Shown here: positions 7,744 through 15,311 of the stretch, in pieces
Layout: each line of letters starts with the position of its first letter
Numbering within the stretch: position 1 is the first letter of the stretch
NCBI RefSeq assembly: GCF_000820765.1
Contig: NZ_CCYH01000018.1
Coordinates: 1 to 64,000, forward strand
From: Candidatus Soleaferrea massiliensis AP7
GTDB lineage: Bacteria; Bacillota; Clostridia; Oscillospirales; Ruminococcaceae
DNA length: 64,000 nucleotides
Reading direction: 5' to 3'
Notes under the pieces: model-generated
What the model saw: the letters and a program-made list of their open reading frames with translations, nothing else
Told to the model about the DNA's origin: nothing
The model's database searches: none
Program-made: the position numbers and the translations under genes

Positions 7744-8253
7744 ATGAAACATACAATATCAGTCCTGGTTGAGAACCATGCGGGCGTGCTTTCCAGAATA
7801 TCCGGCCTGTTTTCACGGCGCGGCTTCAACATCGACAGCCTGGCGGTCGGCGTGACCGAGGACCCGACCATCTCGCGCATCACGATTGTCGTGGACGGCA
7901 ACGACCACACGGTCGAACAGGTGGAGAAGCAGCTCAACAAGCTGATCGATGTGCTGAAGGTGCGCACCATCCCGTCGGATGAGCTGCTCAAACGCGAGCT
8001 GGTGCTCATTAAGATCGAGGCGACGCCGAATGAACGCCGGGAAATCATGGACATCGTACAGATTTTGGGCGCGCGGATCATCGACCTGACCGTCACGACG
8101 CTGACCATCGAGGTCACCGAGAAGACCGAGAACATCGAGCGCCTGCTGGCGCTGCTGAGCGAGTACAGCGTCAAGGAAATCGCGCGCACCGGCGTCATTG
8201 CGCTGCAGAAGGGCAGCGACACAATCAAGGGCAACGGCAAGCAGATCTTGTAG
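7744..8253 (+). CDS. ilvN: Acetolactate synthase small (regulatory) subunit
   Basis: This 169-residue protein has the usual two parts: an N-terminal ACT domain (ISVLVENHAGVLSRISGLFSR, then FNIDSLAVGVTEDPTISR) that senses valine, and a C-terminal domain (RELVLIKIEATPNERREIMD, GARIIDLT) that also adopts an ACT-like fold. It stimulates and feedback-regulates IlvB. It starts 25 bp after ilvB, so it is co-transcribed and probably translationally linked. Full length for the family (~160-170 residues). Confidence 0.95.
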   Translation: MKHTISVLVENHAGVLSRISGLFSRRGFNIDSLAVGVTEDPTISRITIVVDGNDHTVEQVEKQLNKLIDVLKVRTIPSDELLKRELVLIKIEATPNERREIMDIVQILGARIIDLTVTTLTIEVTEKTENIERLLALLSEYSVKEIARTGVIALQKGSDTIKGNGKQIL

Positions 8254-8277
8254 AAACTGCACAATTCCGACAGAAAT

Positions 8278-8329
8278 ATAGTTTGTTCAAAAACCGTACA
8301 AACTATCCGCGCATTGGTTGGTGTATAAT
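8278..8329 (+). promoter_or_regulatory. Inverted repeat and -10-like box between ilvN and the mini-IlvN gene
   Basis: A perfect 9-bp inverted repeat (ATAGTTTGT at 8278-8286 with ACAAACTAT at 8298-8306) is followed by TATAAT at 8324-8329. The repeat sits where the -35 region would be, and no good -35 hexamer is visible, so an activator- or repressor-controlled internal promoter is possible. It could also be an RNA hairpin. Confidence 0.4.
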
Positions 8330-8414
8330 GGGGAACAATCGGATTAAAGCAGTAAAGTAACTGAGACCGGTTACTGATTGTTTTGAAATCCGTATATTCG
8401 GGGGAATGGTAAAG

Positions 8415-8627
8415 ATGAGCGTATCCAGAGATGAACTGGTCCTGATGAAATTTGCCGCAAGCGGCGACCGCAGAGAGCTGCTGAGCCTGATGACCGCAGC
8501 CGGTGCGAGGATCACCGATGCATCCCCGCGTTTTGTGACCTTTAAGATGATTGATACGCCGGAAAAGATCGAGACGCTTCTGCAGAGCGTACAGAAATAT
8601 GAACTGCTGGAGCTGCTGCGTTCTTGA
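8415..8627 (+). CDS. Stand-alone IlvN C-terminal-domain-like small protein
   Basis: This 70-residue protein aligns over its whole length with the C-terminal half of IlvN encoded just upstream. Shared positions include ELVLMK (ELVLIK in IlvN), the RRE before a hydrophobic helix, AGARITD (LGARIID), and IETLLQSVQKYELLELLR (IERLLALLSEYSVKEIAR). It lacks the N-terminal valine-sensing ACT domain. The start is chosen at ATG 8415, about 9 nt after a GGGGGA; the ATG at 8406 directly abuts that SD. It lies between ilvN and ilvC, so a role in modulating or assembling acetolactate synthase is an inference. It may be a degenerate duplicate, but the reading frame and SD are intact. Confidence 0.7.
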   Translation: MSVSRDELVLMKFAASGDRRELLSLMTAAGARITDASPRFVTFKMIDTPEKIETLLQSVQKYELLELLRS

Positions 8628-8715
8628 CGGATGACTCAAATCCCATATGGACAGTGTATCGGTTGCAAGGCCGATTTGCTCATATATTCTGCAGGGCAAC
8701 CTGTAATGGAGGTAA

Positions 8716-9717
<1,002 letters not shown>

Positions 9718-9741
9718 TCCCATCGGGATACATAGCATAAA

Positions 9742-9780
9742 AGAGGAACCGGGCAGTGAAGCTGTCCGGTTCCTCTTTTT
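9742..9780 (+). terminator. Intrinsic terminator of the ilv cluster
   Basis: AGAGGAACCGG pairs with CCGGTTCCTCT, and an inner CAG/CTG extends the stem, with T5 at the 3' end. Confidence 0.9.
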
Positions 9781-9808
9781 GTCAGAGCTGTTCGGCGATG
9801 AATATGGT

Positions 9809-10057
9809 TCAATCGTTCAACAATGTCTCGGCGGATGTGTGAAATATCCGGGCCAACGCGTGCAGGACCGCTTCGTCTGCGTCCAGTTCCCCGTTTTCAA
9901 TGAGACTGATCATGTGGTCATTGGCAGAGATGCCGGCCATCTGCAATTTCAGGGCGAGATCAAGCTGCGACAGGGGAGGGGAGCATGATCTTCTGAGTAA
10001 GGCAATGTCCTTGCCGTATGAGCATTTAGAATTGTTTTTAGTTTTGTATGAATCCAA
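9809..10057 (-). CDS. Small XRE-type HTH regulator, divergent from the HTH cluster
   Basis: The product of ~82 residues has one XRE-like HTH: GKDIALLRRSCSPPLSQLDLA, then MAGISANDHMISLIENGEL and ARIFHTSAETLLND. I choose a TTG start at 10055-10057 because GGTGGTGAT lies 5 nt upstream; upstream in-frame starts at 10072 (ATG) and 10096 lack an SD. It faces away from five co-directional HTH genes, and the intervening 130 bp is full of AT-rich symmetric repeats, so it probably regulates itself and the plus-strand cluster. Confidence 0.65.
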   Translation of the reverse strand: MDSYKTKNNSKCSYGKDIALLRRSCSPPLSQLDLALKLQMAGISANDHMISLIENGELDADEAVLHALARIFHTSAETLLND

Positions 10058-10080
10058 AAAATCACCACCCATTATAAAGG

Positions 10081-10131
10081 TTGATATATAAACCATTATA
10101 CGATATATAGTCTATAAAGTCTATATATCAA
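10081..10131. promoter_or_regulatory. Cluster of GATATATA operator-like repeats
   Basis: TTGATATATA (10081-10090) is inverted-repeated as TATATATCAA (10122-10131), and GATATATAG (10102-10110) is inverted as CTATATATC (10121-10129). So one 8-10 bp element occurs three times in 50 bp between two divergent HTH genes. A minus-strand TATAAT (10095-10100) lies among them. Confidence 0.5.
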
Positions 10132-10135
10132 CTAA

Positions 10136-10165
10136 TTGGCGGATTTATAATGGATACACTATAAT
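10136..10165 (+). promoter_or_regulatory. Promoter of the HTH regulator cluster
   Basis: TTGGCG (10136-10141), 18 bp, TATAAT (10160-10165), 27 bp before the first gene, directly next to the repeats at 10081-10131. Confidence 0.65.
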
Positions 10166-10191
10166 TATTCTGATTGTGGTGGAGGTTTTTT

Positions 10192-10434
10192 ATGAATACA
10201 CGCGAAGCGGTTGCTGCAAGGATATTGCAACTTTGCGATGAAAGAGACTTAGCTGTTAACGCTTTGGCGCGGCTGTCAGCTGTTCCTCCGTCGACTTTAA
10301 AAAGTATTATTTATGGGGCTAGCAAAAATCCGGGAATTGTTACAATAAAAATGCTATGTGACGGTTTGGATATTAATTTAATAGAATTCTTTGATTGTCA
10401 GGAGATAAGGGACTTAGAACAGGAGATTCAGTAA
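10192..10434 (+). CDS. Small HTH regulator, type A copy 1
   Basis: The product is 80 residues, essentially one XRE-type HTH: AVAARILQLCDERDLAVNAL, ARLSAVPPSTLKSIIYGASK as turn and recognition helix, KNPGIVTIKMLCDGLDINLI, EFFD. The ATG at 10192 follows GGTGGAGG; the in-frame GTG at 10174 falls inside that SD. Its closest relative is the type A copy 2 gene at 11306, with which it shares ALARLSAVPPSTLK and the SKNPGIVTIKMLCDGLDI block exactly or nearly so. No effector domain is present. Confidence 0.75.
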   Translation: MNTREAVAARILQLCDERDLAVNALARLSAVPPSTLKSIIYGASKNPGIVTIKMLCDGLDINLIEFFDCQEIRDLEQEIQ

Positions 10435-10464
10435 GTTCCTTGAACAATGAAGAGGATATGTCCA

Positions 10465-10806
10465 ATGAAAGATCATCAGATTATTTGTGAAATGGGCAGG
10501 CGCATTACTTCGGCTCGAAAGAGATTACAATTATCACAGGAAGAGCTGGCCGAAAAAGCAGATGTTTCCCCTCAGATGGTTTCAACAGCGGAACGCGGCG
10601 TAAAAGCGGTTCGGCCGGAAAATCTTTTGAAAATAAGCAAGGCACTCGGTGTCAGTACGGACTATCTTCTGACAGGAGAAAAAGTCAATAAAGATTATTC
10701 TCTTGTAGCGGAGAAGCTGCTGCGGATTTCACCGAAGTACTTATTTTTGATAGAAGGTATCCTTGACGATTTTTTAACCATTCAGAGTCGGGAAGATTCG
10801 ATGTGA
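10465..10806 (+). CDS. XRE-family HTH regulator, type B copy 1
   Basis: This ~113-residue protein has an N-terminal XRE HTH (MGRRITSARKRLQLSQEELA, EKADVSPQMVSTAERGVKAV, LLKISKALGVSTDYLLTGE) and a C-terminal helical tail of about 40 residues (LVAEKLLRISPKYLFLIEGI). The start at 10465 has AGAGGATAT upstream; the in-frame ATG at 10447 has no SD. It is a tandem paralogue of the next gene, sharing LQLSQEELAEKAD, STAERGVKAVRPENLL and DYLLTGE. Confidence 0.8.
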   Translation: MKDHQIICEMGRRITSARKRLQLSQEELAEKADVSPQMVSTAERGVKAVRPENLLKISKALGVSTDYLLTGEKVNKDYSLVAEKLLRISPKYLFLIEGILDDFLTIQSREDSM

Positions 10807-10907
10807 AATAACGGATGTCCACAGTTTTACATCATTTGCGGACAGGTTATACCGGTACGTTTAAAGCGGTAAACACAGAATTTGAAGCTTTGCGGGGAGT
10901 ACTTTGC

Positions 10908-11246
10908 ATGGAGATTGACCATATAACAGTGGAAATGGGCAAGCGTATGATCGCCCTGCGTAAAAAATTGCAGCTGTCTCAAGAAGAGCTTGCGGAAAAA
11001 GCGGATATGAGCCAGCGCGTTATTTCAACAGCGGAACGCGGCGTGAAGGCGGTCCGTCCTGAAAACCTGCTGAGAATCAGCATCGCGCTTGGTGTCAGTG
11101 CGGATTATCTGCTGACTGGGGAACGCGTGGACAAGGATTATTCACTCGTTGCCGATAAGCTCAGCAAGCTGCCGCCGAAATATCTGCCACTGGTCGAAGG
11201 CGTCATCGACGAGTGCGTCTCGCTGGAAGACCGCGAAAACAAATAA
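10908..11246 (+). CDS. XRE-family HTH regulator, type B copy 2
   Basis: This 112-residue protein has the same build as its neighbour: XRE HTH (MGKRMIALRKKLQLSQEELA, EKADMSQRVISTAERGVKAV, RISIALGVSADYLLTGE), then a tail LVADKLSKLPPKYLPLVEGV. Start ATG 10908 follows GCGGGGAG; the longer in-frame ORF from 10815 has no SD and its first ~30 residues do not match copy 1. The GC content is a little higher than in copy 1, so the duplication is not recent. A terminator follows immediately. Confidence 0.8.
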   Translation: MEIDHITVEMGKRMIALRKKLQLSQEELAEKADMSQRVISTAERGVKAVRPENLLRISIALGVSADYLLTGERVDKDYSLVADKLSKLPPKYLPLVEGVIDECVSLEDRENK

Positions 11247-11248
11247 AA

Positions 11249-11285
11249 AACCTGCCGGAAGCAAAGAGCCTTCCAGCAGGTTTTC
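11249..11285 (+). terminator. Intrinsic terminator inside the HTH cluster
   Basis: AACCTGC-CGGAAG pairs with CTTCC-GCAGGTT around an AGCAAAGAGC loop, followed by TTTTCT. It separates type B copy 2 from type A copy 2. A very similar stem (CCTGCTGAAAG...CTTTCAGCAGG) ends the cluster at 12089-12125. Confidence 0.7.
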
Positions 11286-11305
11286 TCACCATAGGGGAGA
11301 TACAT

Positions 11306-11548
11306 ATGGATACCTGTAAAGCAGTTTCATATAGAATTGTCGAGTTGTGCGTGGAACGGAATATCAAGCTCAACACCCTGGCAAGATTGTCGGCGGTTCC
11401 GCCATCCACCTTGAAAAACATCATGTACGGGGTCAGTAAAAATCCAGGGATTGTGACCATCAAAATGCTGTGCGACGGGCTGGATATCAGTTTAACAGAA
11501 TTTTTCGACTGCAGTTTATTCAGGGAGCTGGAACAGGAGATTCGATAA
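11306..11548 (+). CDS. Small HTH regulator, type A copy 2
   Basis: This 80-residue protein is a paralogue of the gene at 10192: RIVELCVERNIKLNTLARLS, AVPPSTLKNIMYGVSKNPGI, VTIKMLCDGLDISLTEFFD. The start at ATG 11306 follows AGGGGAGA; the longer in-frame frame from 11213 runs back through the previous gene and its terminator and is not credible. Both type A copies end in a similar ELEQEIR/Q motif. It carries only a DNA-binding domain. Confidence 0.75.
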   Translation: MDTCKAVSYRIVELCVERNIKLNTLARLSAVPPSTLKNIMYGVSKNPGIVTIKMLCDGLDISLTEFFDCSLFRELEQEIR

Positions 11549-11594
11549 ATAAAATAACGTACGGCATGCCGTTCAGAAAGCTGAGGAGGAAAAA

Positions 11595-12023
11595 ATGGAC
11601 GAATGTACCAATGTTGCCGGGCAGCTCAAGGAGCTGCTCACAGCGTATCAGTTCAATCTGGATACGCTGTCCAGATATCTGCTTTTACCAGCTCAACAGA
11701 TACTGGAATTATCTGAGGGACATCTTGATTTTTTGCCGGAGGAGCCGGCCTATCGTTTTGCGCTGTTCAATAAGATCCGTTTTCTTTGTTTGAGCGCCGC
11801 AGAGGACAAGGATTTGAAGCTGAGCGTTTTTTTAAAGGTGCTGATCTCCTATCATGGGCTGTCTAAAGATACGGTCGCAAGGATGGCAGGCGTGAGCAAA
11901 CAGGATATAGAAGCTGTTTTAGCTGCCCCGCCCCGCAGGGTAAGCGATGAGGCGAAATTTAACATCGCTGTGACTGTGATGTCGCTGCGGTTTTTCCTCA
12001 AGGAATGCGAACCGGAACAATAA
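11595..12023 (+). CDS. HTH-containing protein closing the regulator cluster
   Basis: This 142-residue protein is preceded by GAGGAGGAAAA. It appears to have two HTH-like segments: an N-terminal one (LLTAYQFNLDTLSRYLLLPA, QQILELSEGHLDFL) and a C-terminal one (VLISYHGLSKDTVARMAGVS, KQDIEAVLAAPPRRVSD), followed by a helix LRFFLKECE. This resembles small HTH-domain proteins of Clostridia whose role is not established. It probably has its own transcript after the terminator at 11249-11285, together with type A copy 2, and ends at the terminator 12089-12125. Confidence 0.65.
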   Translation: MDECTNVAGQLKELLTAYQFNLDTLSRYLLLPAQQILELSEGHLDFLPEEPAYRFALFNKIRFLCLSAAEDKDLKLSVFLKVLISYHGLSKDTVARMAGVSKQDIEAVLAAPPRRVSDEAKFNIAVTVMSLRFFLKECEPEQ

Positions 12024-12088
12024 GAGATAGAAACAGAAGAAATTTGGCTGTCTGATACAGATTGAATCCGGTTTGTTTTGACAATCAT

Positions 12089-12125
12089 AAACCTGCTGAA
12101 AGCGTGAAACTTTCAGCAGGTTTTC
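12089..12125 (+). terminator. Intrinsic terminator ending the HTH cluster
   Basis: AAACCTGCTGAAAG pairs with CTTTCAGCAGGTTT, loop CGTGAAA region, then TTCCTGTTTTT. It lies between the convergent HTH and phosphoesterase genes and may serve both. Confidence 0.8.
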
Positions 12126-12146
12126 CTGTTTTTATTATGAGCGCCA

Positions 12147-12812
12147 TTAAGCCAGCGGATAGACCTTCCAGAACAGCGCCGTATGGGAGGGCGGGATTTT
12201 TTTATCCATATGGTACAGCCCGAAGAACCACATCTTGAAATCACAGTTCTTGTTGACCTCATCGAAGAAGGTGTGCAGATGGTTGAAATGATTGTCATCC
12301 ATGTTGATGAACGCCTTGATAACGCCCGGCGCGTCGTGCGTGACGATGTAGTCGATCTGGTTGTCGTGCTTTTGCAGGCAGGACCGCGCATAGTCGATTT
12401 CATCAACGGTGGGCAGCTCGTCAAACCACCAGTAATCGCTGTGCTCATAGATATCGGTATCCCGGGTTTCCCCGCCGCCGAAGGCGAAGATCTTCCTGTC
12501 CTCAATGGTATAGACATTGCCGCGCATCAGATGCCACAGCCCGCCGGATATGCGCCGCGCTTTGCCGCCGCAGAATTCTTCGGGTTCGTAGCTCTTCAAA
12601 AGATCCTGGTTGTCATGTGTGCCGTCCACGAACAGCACCTGATAGGGACGCTTGCCGATCCATTTCAGCGTCTGCTTCTCCTTTTTGCTGCCGTCCCATA
12701 AAAAGCCGAAATCGCCGCAGATGATCAGCGTATCGCCCTTCTTTAACTTTTTGAGCTTGTGATCTTTGAATCGCTCGATATCCCCGTGAAAATCGCCGGT
12801 TACATAAATCAT
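12147..12812 (-). CDS. Metallophosphoesterase family protein
   Basis: The 221-residue calcineurin-like phosphoesterase shows the metal-site motifs in order: YVTGDFHGD, IICGDFGF, VDGTHDN (the family usually has GNHD; here Thr replaces Asn), and YIVTHDAPG. A late GLYHMDKK stands where GHxH is expected and is degenerate. The start ATG 12810-12812 follows GGAGAG at 7 nt; five residues upstream is a second in-frame ATG (12827). The substrate is unknown. The changed third and fifth motifs hint at altered chemistry, or at a weakly active enzyme. Confidence 0.8.
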   Translation of the reverse strand: MIYVTGDFHGDIERFKDHKLKKLKKGDTLIICGDFGFLWDGSKKEKQTLKWIGKRPYQVLFVDGTHDNQDLLKSYEPEEFCGGKARRISGGLWHLMRGNVYTIEDRKIFAFGGGETRDTDIYEHSDYWWFDELPTVDEIDYARSCLQKHDNQIDYIVTHDAPGVIKAFINMDDNHFNHLHTFFDEVNKNCDFKMWFFGLYHMDKKIPPSHTALFWKVYPLA

Positions 12813-13008
12813 GGTACAACTCTCCAACTATCAGATTCGATGGCATGGATTCCATCCGCGCCGGAAATATATTTTAGATTTTTCTCATAAAAAATTCAAT
12901 CGTGCACAAAAATGCATCTTTTTATTGCCCACAATCTATGATATACTATTCATTAGAATTGTGTGTAGAAATTGTATGAAAATATATAAAAATGAGGAGA
13001 CCCAAAGC

Positions 13009-14316
13009 ATGAAGAAAAAGGCAGTCGTACTAACGCTACTACTTACTTTATCAGTTTTTGCGAATTTTTTCAATACCTTTGCGGAATATAATCCGCCGTT
13101 TGAAATTTCCGCGAAGGCGGCGCTGCTGGTAAATTTGGATACCAACGAGGTGCTGTACTCCAAAAATCCGGATGAGAAGCTGTATCCGGCGTCGCTGACC
13201 AAGATCATGACGGCGATTCTGCTGATGGAAAATGTGAAGGACCTGGATGCGGAAACTGCGACAGCCAAGGACTATATTTATGAGGAATTCGTCGGCCTGG
13301 ACATCTCCACCGCGGATATCCGGCATGGAGAGACATTGACGATGAACCAGCTGCTGCACTGCATGCTCATCCAGTCCGCGAATGAAGCGGCCAGCATTGT
13401 GGCGGACAAGCTGGGGAATGGCAGCATCCCGAAATTTGTGGAGATGATGAACGCGAAGGCACAGGAAATCGGGGCGGTCAACACGCATTTCACCAACCCG
13501 CACGGCCTGTTCGATCCCGAGCAGTACACCACGGCGGAGGACCTGCGCAAGATCACGCAGTATGCGCTCAATATTCCCGGCTTTTCGGATGTCGTCAAGC
13601 AAACCCGTTATGGAATTGCGGAAACCAACAAGCACGAGGCGCGCACGCTGGTCACCACCAACCTCATGATGGATGAGGTGAACGGCGGCATGTACTACGA
13701 TTCCCGCGTTGAAGGTGTCAAGACCGGCTCGCTGCCGGAAAGCGGCAAGAATCTGATCACGACGGCGACGTCGGGCGATTACCGGTATCTGCTGATCATC
13801 CTCGGCGAGCCGATTGACGATATGCTGCATTTTACCGATACCTCCAAGCTGTATGACTGGGCGTTCGAATCGTTTGAGGATAAGGAACTGCTTTCCACCG
13901 AGAAGTCGGTGGCGCAGGTGAAGCTGGAGCTTTCCTGGGAGAAGGACCAGCTGCTGCTCTACCCGGAGCGGGGTTTTGAAGCGCTGGTTCCCAATGAAAT
14001 CGACGCAAGCTCCGTTCAGCCGGTGCCGGTGATTCCGGAAAGCGTCAAGGCCCCCATCAAGAAGGGGGAGCGCATTGGATACATCAACCTGATGCTGTCC
14101 GGCGAGCAGATCGGGCAGGTCCCGCTGGTTTCACAGGAGGATATCGGCCGGAACTTCCTGCTGTCCGCCATGGACGCGGCCACCGATATTGTGCGGTCGT
14201 TCTGGTTTAAGTTTATCGTCATCTTCCTGGTCGTGTTGCTGATCGAGTATATCGCTGTCACCATCTGGAAGAACCAGAGCCGCAAACAGCGGTACCATAA
14301 AATGACCAAACGTTAA
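13009..14316 (+). CDS. D-alanyl-D-alanine carboxypeptidase (PBP5/DacF family)
   Basis: The 435-residue exported penicillin-binding protein trims the terminal D-Ala from peptidoglycan stem peptides. It begins with a signal sequence (MKKKAVVLTLLLTLSVFANF), then the serine hydrolase motifs SLTK (active-site Ser), SAN, and KTG (in GVKTGSLPESG). A C-terminal beta-rich PBP5_C-like region is followed by a membrane helix (FWFKFIVIFLVVLLIEYIAV) and a basic tail. The start at ATG 13009 has AGGAGA upstream; an open frame extends 66 codons further but lacks an SD and the signal-peptide logic. A single gene in an unrelated context; not next to spoIIA as dacF is in Bacillus. Confidence 0.92.
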   Translation: MKKKAVVLTLLLTLSVFANFFNTFAEYNPPFEISAKAALLVNLDTNEVLYSKNPDEKLYPASLTKIMTAILLMENVKDLDAETATAKDYIYEEFVGLDISTADIRHGETLTMNQLLHCMLIQSANEAASIVADKLGNGSIPKFVEMMNAKAQEIGAVNTHFTNPHGLFDPEQYTTAEDLRKITQYALNIPGFSDVVKQTRYGIAETNKHEARTLVTTNLMMDEVNGGMYYDSRVEGVKTGSLPESGKNLITTATSGDYRYLLIILGEPIDDMLHFTDTSKLYDWAFESFEDKELLSTEKSVAQVKLELSWEKDQLLLYPERGFEALVPNEIDASSVQPVPVIPESVKAPIKKGERIGYINLMLSGEQIGQVPLVSQEDIGRNFLLSAMDAATDIVRSFWFKFIVIFLVVLLIEYIAVTIWKNQSRKQRYHKMTKR

Positions 14317-14328
14317 AATTTTCTATAA

Positions 14329-14374
14329 AGATCGCCGTCAGTCCCTTTTCAAAGACGGCGATCTGTGTTATAAT
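14329..14374 (+). promoter_or_regulatory. 11-bp hairpin overlapping a promoter upstream of the membrane protein gene
   Basis: A perfect inverted repeat (AGATCGCCGTC 14329-14339, GACGGCGATCT 14354-14364) may end the carboxypeptidase transcript, though the T-tract is poor. It overlaps a promoter TTTTCA (14346-14351), 17 bp, TATAAT (14369-14374) reading into the gene at 14460, so it could also be an operator. Confidence 0.5.
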
Positions 14375-14459
14375 GCATGTATGAAGCTTTCATTGATATT
14401 CTATGGTTTTTTTATGAAAGCATCCGCTCGAAAATTGATGAAATGATGAGGTGTTACCC

Positions 14460-15020
14460 ATGGGAAGTGTGGAAATGGTTATGACCTATGCGATTATCTA
14501 CGCATCGGTACTGGCCGCCTTTCTGATTGTGTTATATGTGTTTCTGGCCATCGGCCTGTTCTGTATGGCAAAGACCGAAGGAAAACGCGCGCCGTTTCTG
14601 GCGTGGATTCCAATCGCCAATGTATTCCTGTTCGGCAGCATCGCGGACAGTGTGATCCGCCGCAGAAAAGGCCGGGGCTTCTGCTTCAGCATCCTGCTGA
14701 CGCTGCTGTTTGTGACAGCCGCGGCGACGCTGTACTTCTTCGGCTGGTGGGGGATGATCGCGGCCGGCCTGTTCTTAATCGGCGCCTATGCGGCCCTCGG
14801 CTTTATCTACAGCGACTATGCGTCGGATGCATTTCCGCTTTACATGGTCCTGTCGATTATCCTGGTGCCGGTTATGCCGTTTGTGCTCTTCCTGTCCCGC
14901 CGCGATGTGCCGTCCGGCCTGCGAAGCGGTTCGGATGCTGAAGCGCCCGATTTATCTGCCAGTATGGAGATGCCGGGGGATAACTGGGGCGGCTCCGATT
15001 TCACGGCAGGCGGTTTTTAA
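14460..15020 (+). CDS. Small multi-pass membrane protein, unknown function
   Basis: This 187-residue protein has about four to five hydrophobic segments: an N-terminal anchor, a loop with AKTEGKRAPFLAWIPIANVF, two adjacent helices (ILLTLLFVTAAATLYFFGWW, MIAAGLFLIGAYAALGF) and LYMVLSIILVPVMPFVLFL, then a short polar tail ending in GGSDFTAGGF. The KxxxLAWxPIAxxxxFG block recurs in the protein encoded at 15312, so the two are paralogues. Start ATG 14460 follows GAGGTG; the GTG at 14451 is inside that SD. I cannot assign a function. Confidence 0.7.
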   Translation: MGSVEMVMTYAIIYASVLAAFLIVLYVFLAIGLFCMAKTEGKRAPFLAWIPIANVFLFGSIADSVIRRRKGRGFCFSILLTLLFVTAAATLYFFGWWGMIAAGLFLIGAYAALGFIYSDYASDAFPLYMVLSIILVPVMPFVLFLSRRDVPSGLRSGSDAEAPDLSASMEMPGDNWGGSDFTAGGF

Positions 15021-15311
15021 TGACCGCACAGGCTTTTAACGATCGTACAGAACTTGAAATATTATTACGGCCTGTTTCTGAAAAAACATCCGTTATGATT
15101 TCAAGGACCACACGTAAAACCGGAAGTCCGAAACGGTGCGGGCAGCGGAAATCACCTTGTGGAATGATCCTTTCAGCATGGTATGTTTCATTCCGGGCCT
15201 GATAAAATCATGGTATGTTTGTATTCTGTGCCTAATAAAATAAAGAGTAGGCACAGAACCGCGTTCGGCTGCTGAACAACAGTCAAATTGAGTGAAAAGA
15301 GATGAATGTAA
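15021..15311. repeat. Intergenic region with a 32/33-bp tandem duplication and a 10-bp inverted repeat
   Basis: No gene is supported. Two imperfect direct repeats of 32 and 33 bp occupy 15177-15208 and 15209-15241; both begin CATGGTATGTTT and end TAATAAAAT or TGATAAAAT. A perfect 10-bp inverted repeat (TCTGTGCCTA 15225-15234, TAGGCACAGA 15248-15257) overlaps the second copy. The region precedes the Asn/Gln-rich membrane protein. Confidence 0.6.

Noticed and set aside
6069-8699. 876-codon open frame on the minus strand opposite ilvB-ilvN
   Set aside because: It is antisense to two unmistakable enzymes, has no motif or SD, and reflects strong codon-position bias.
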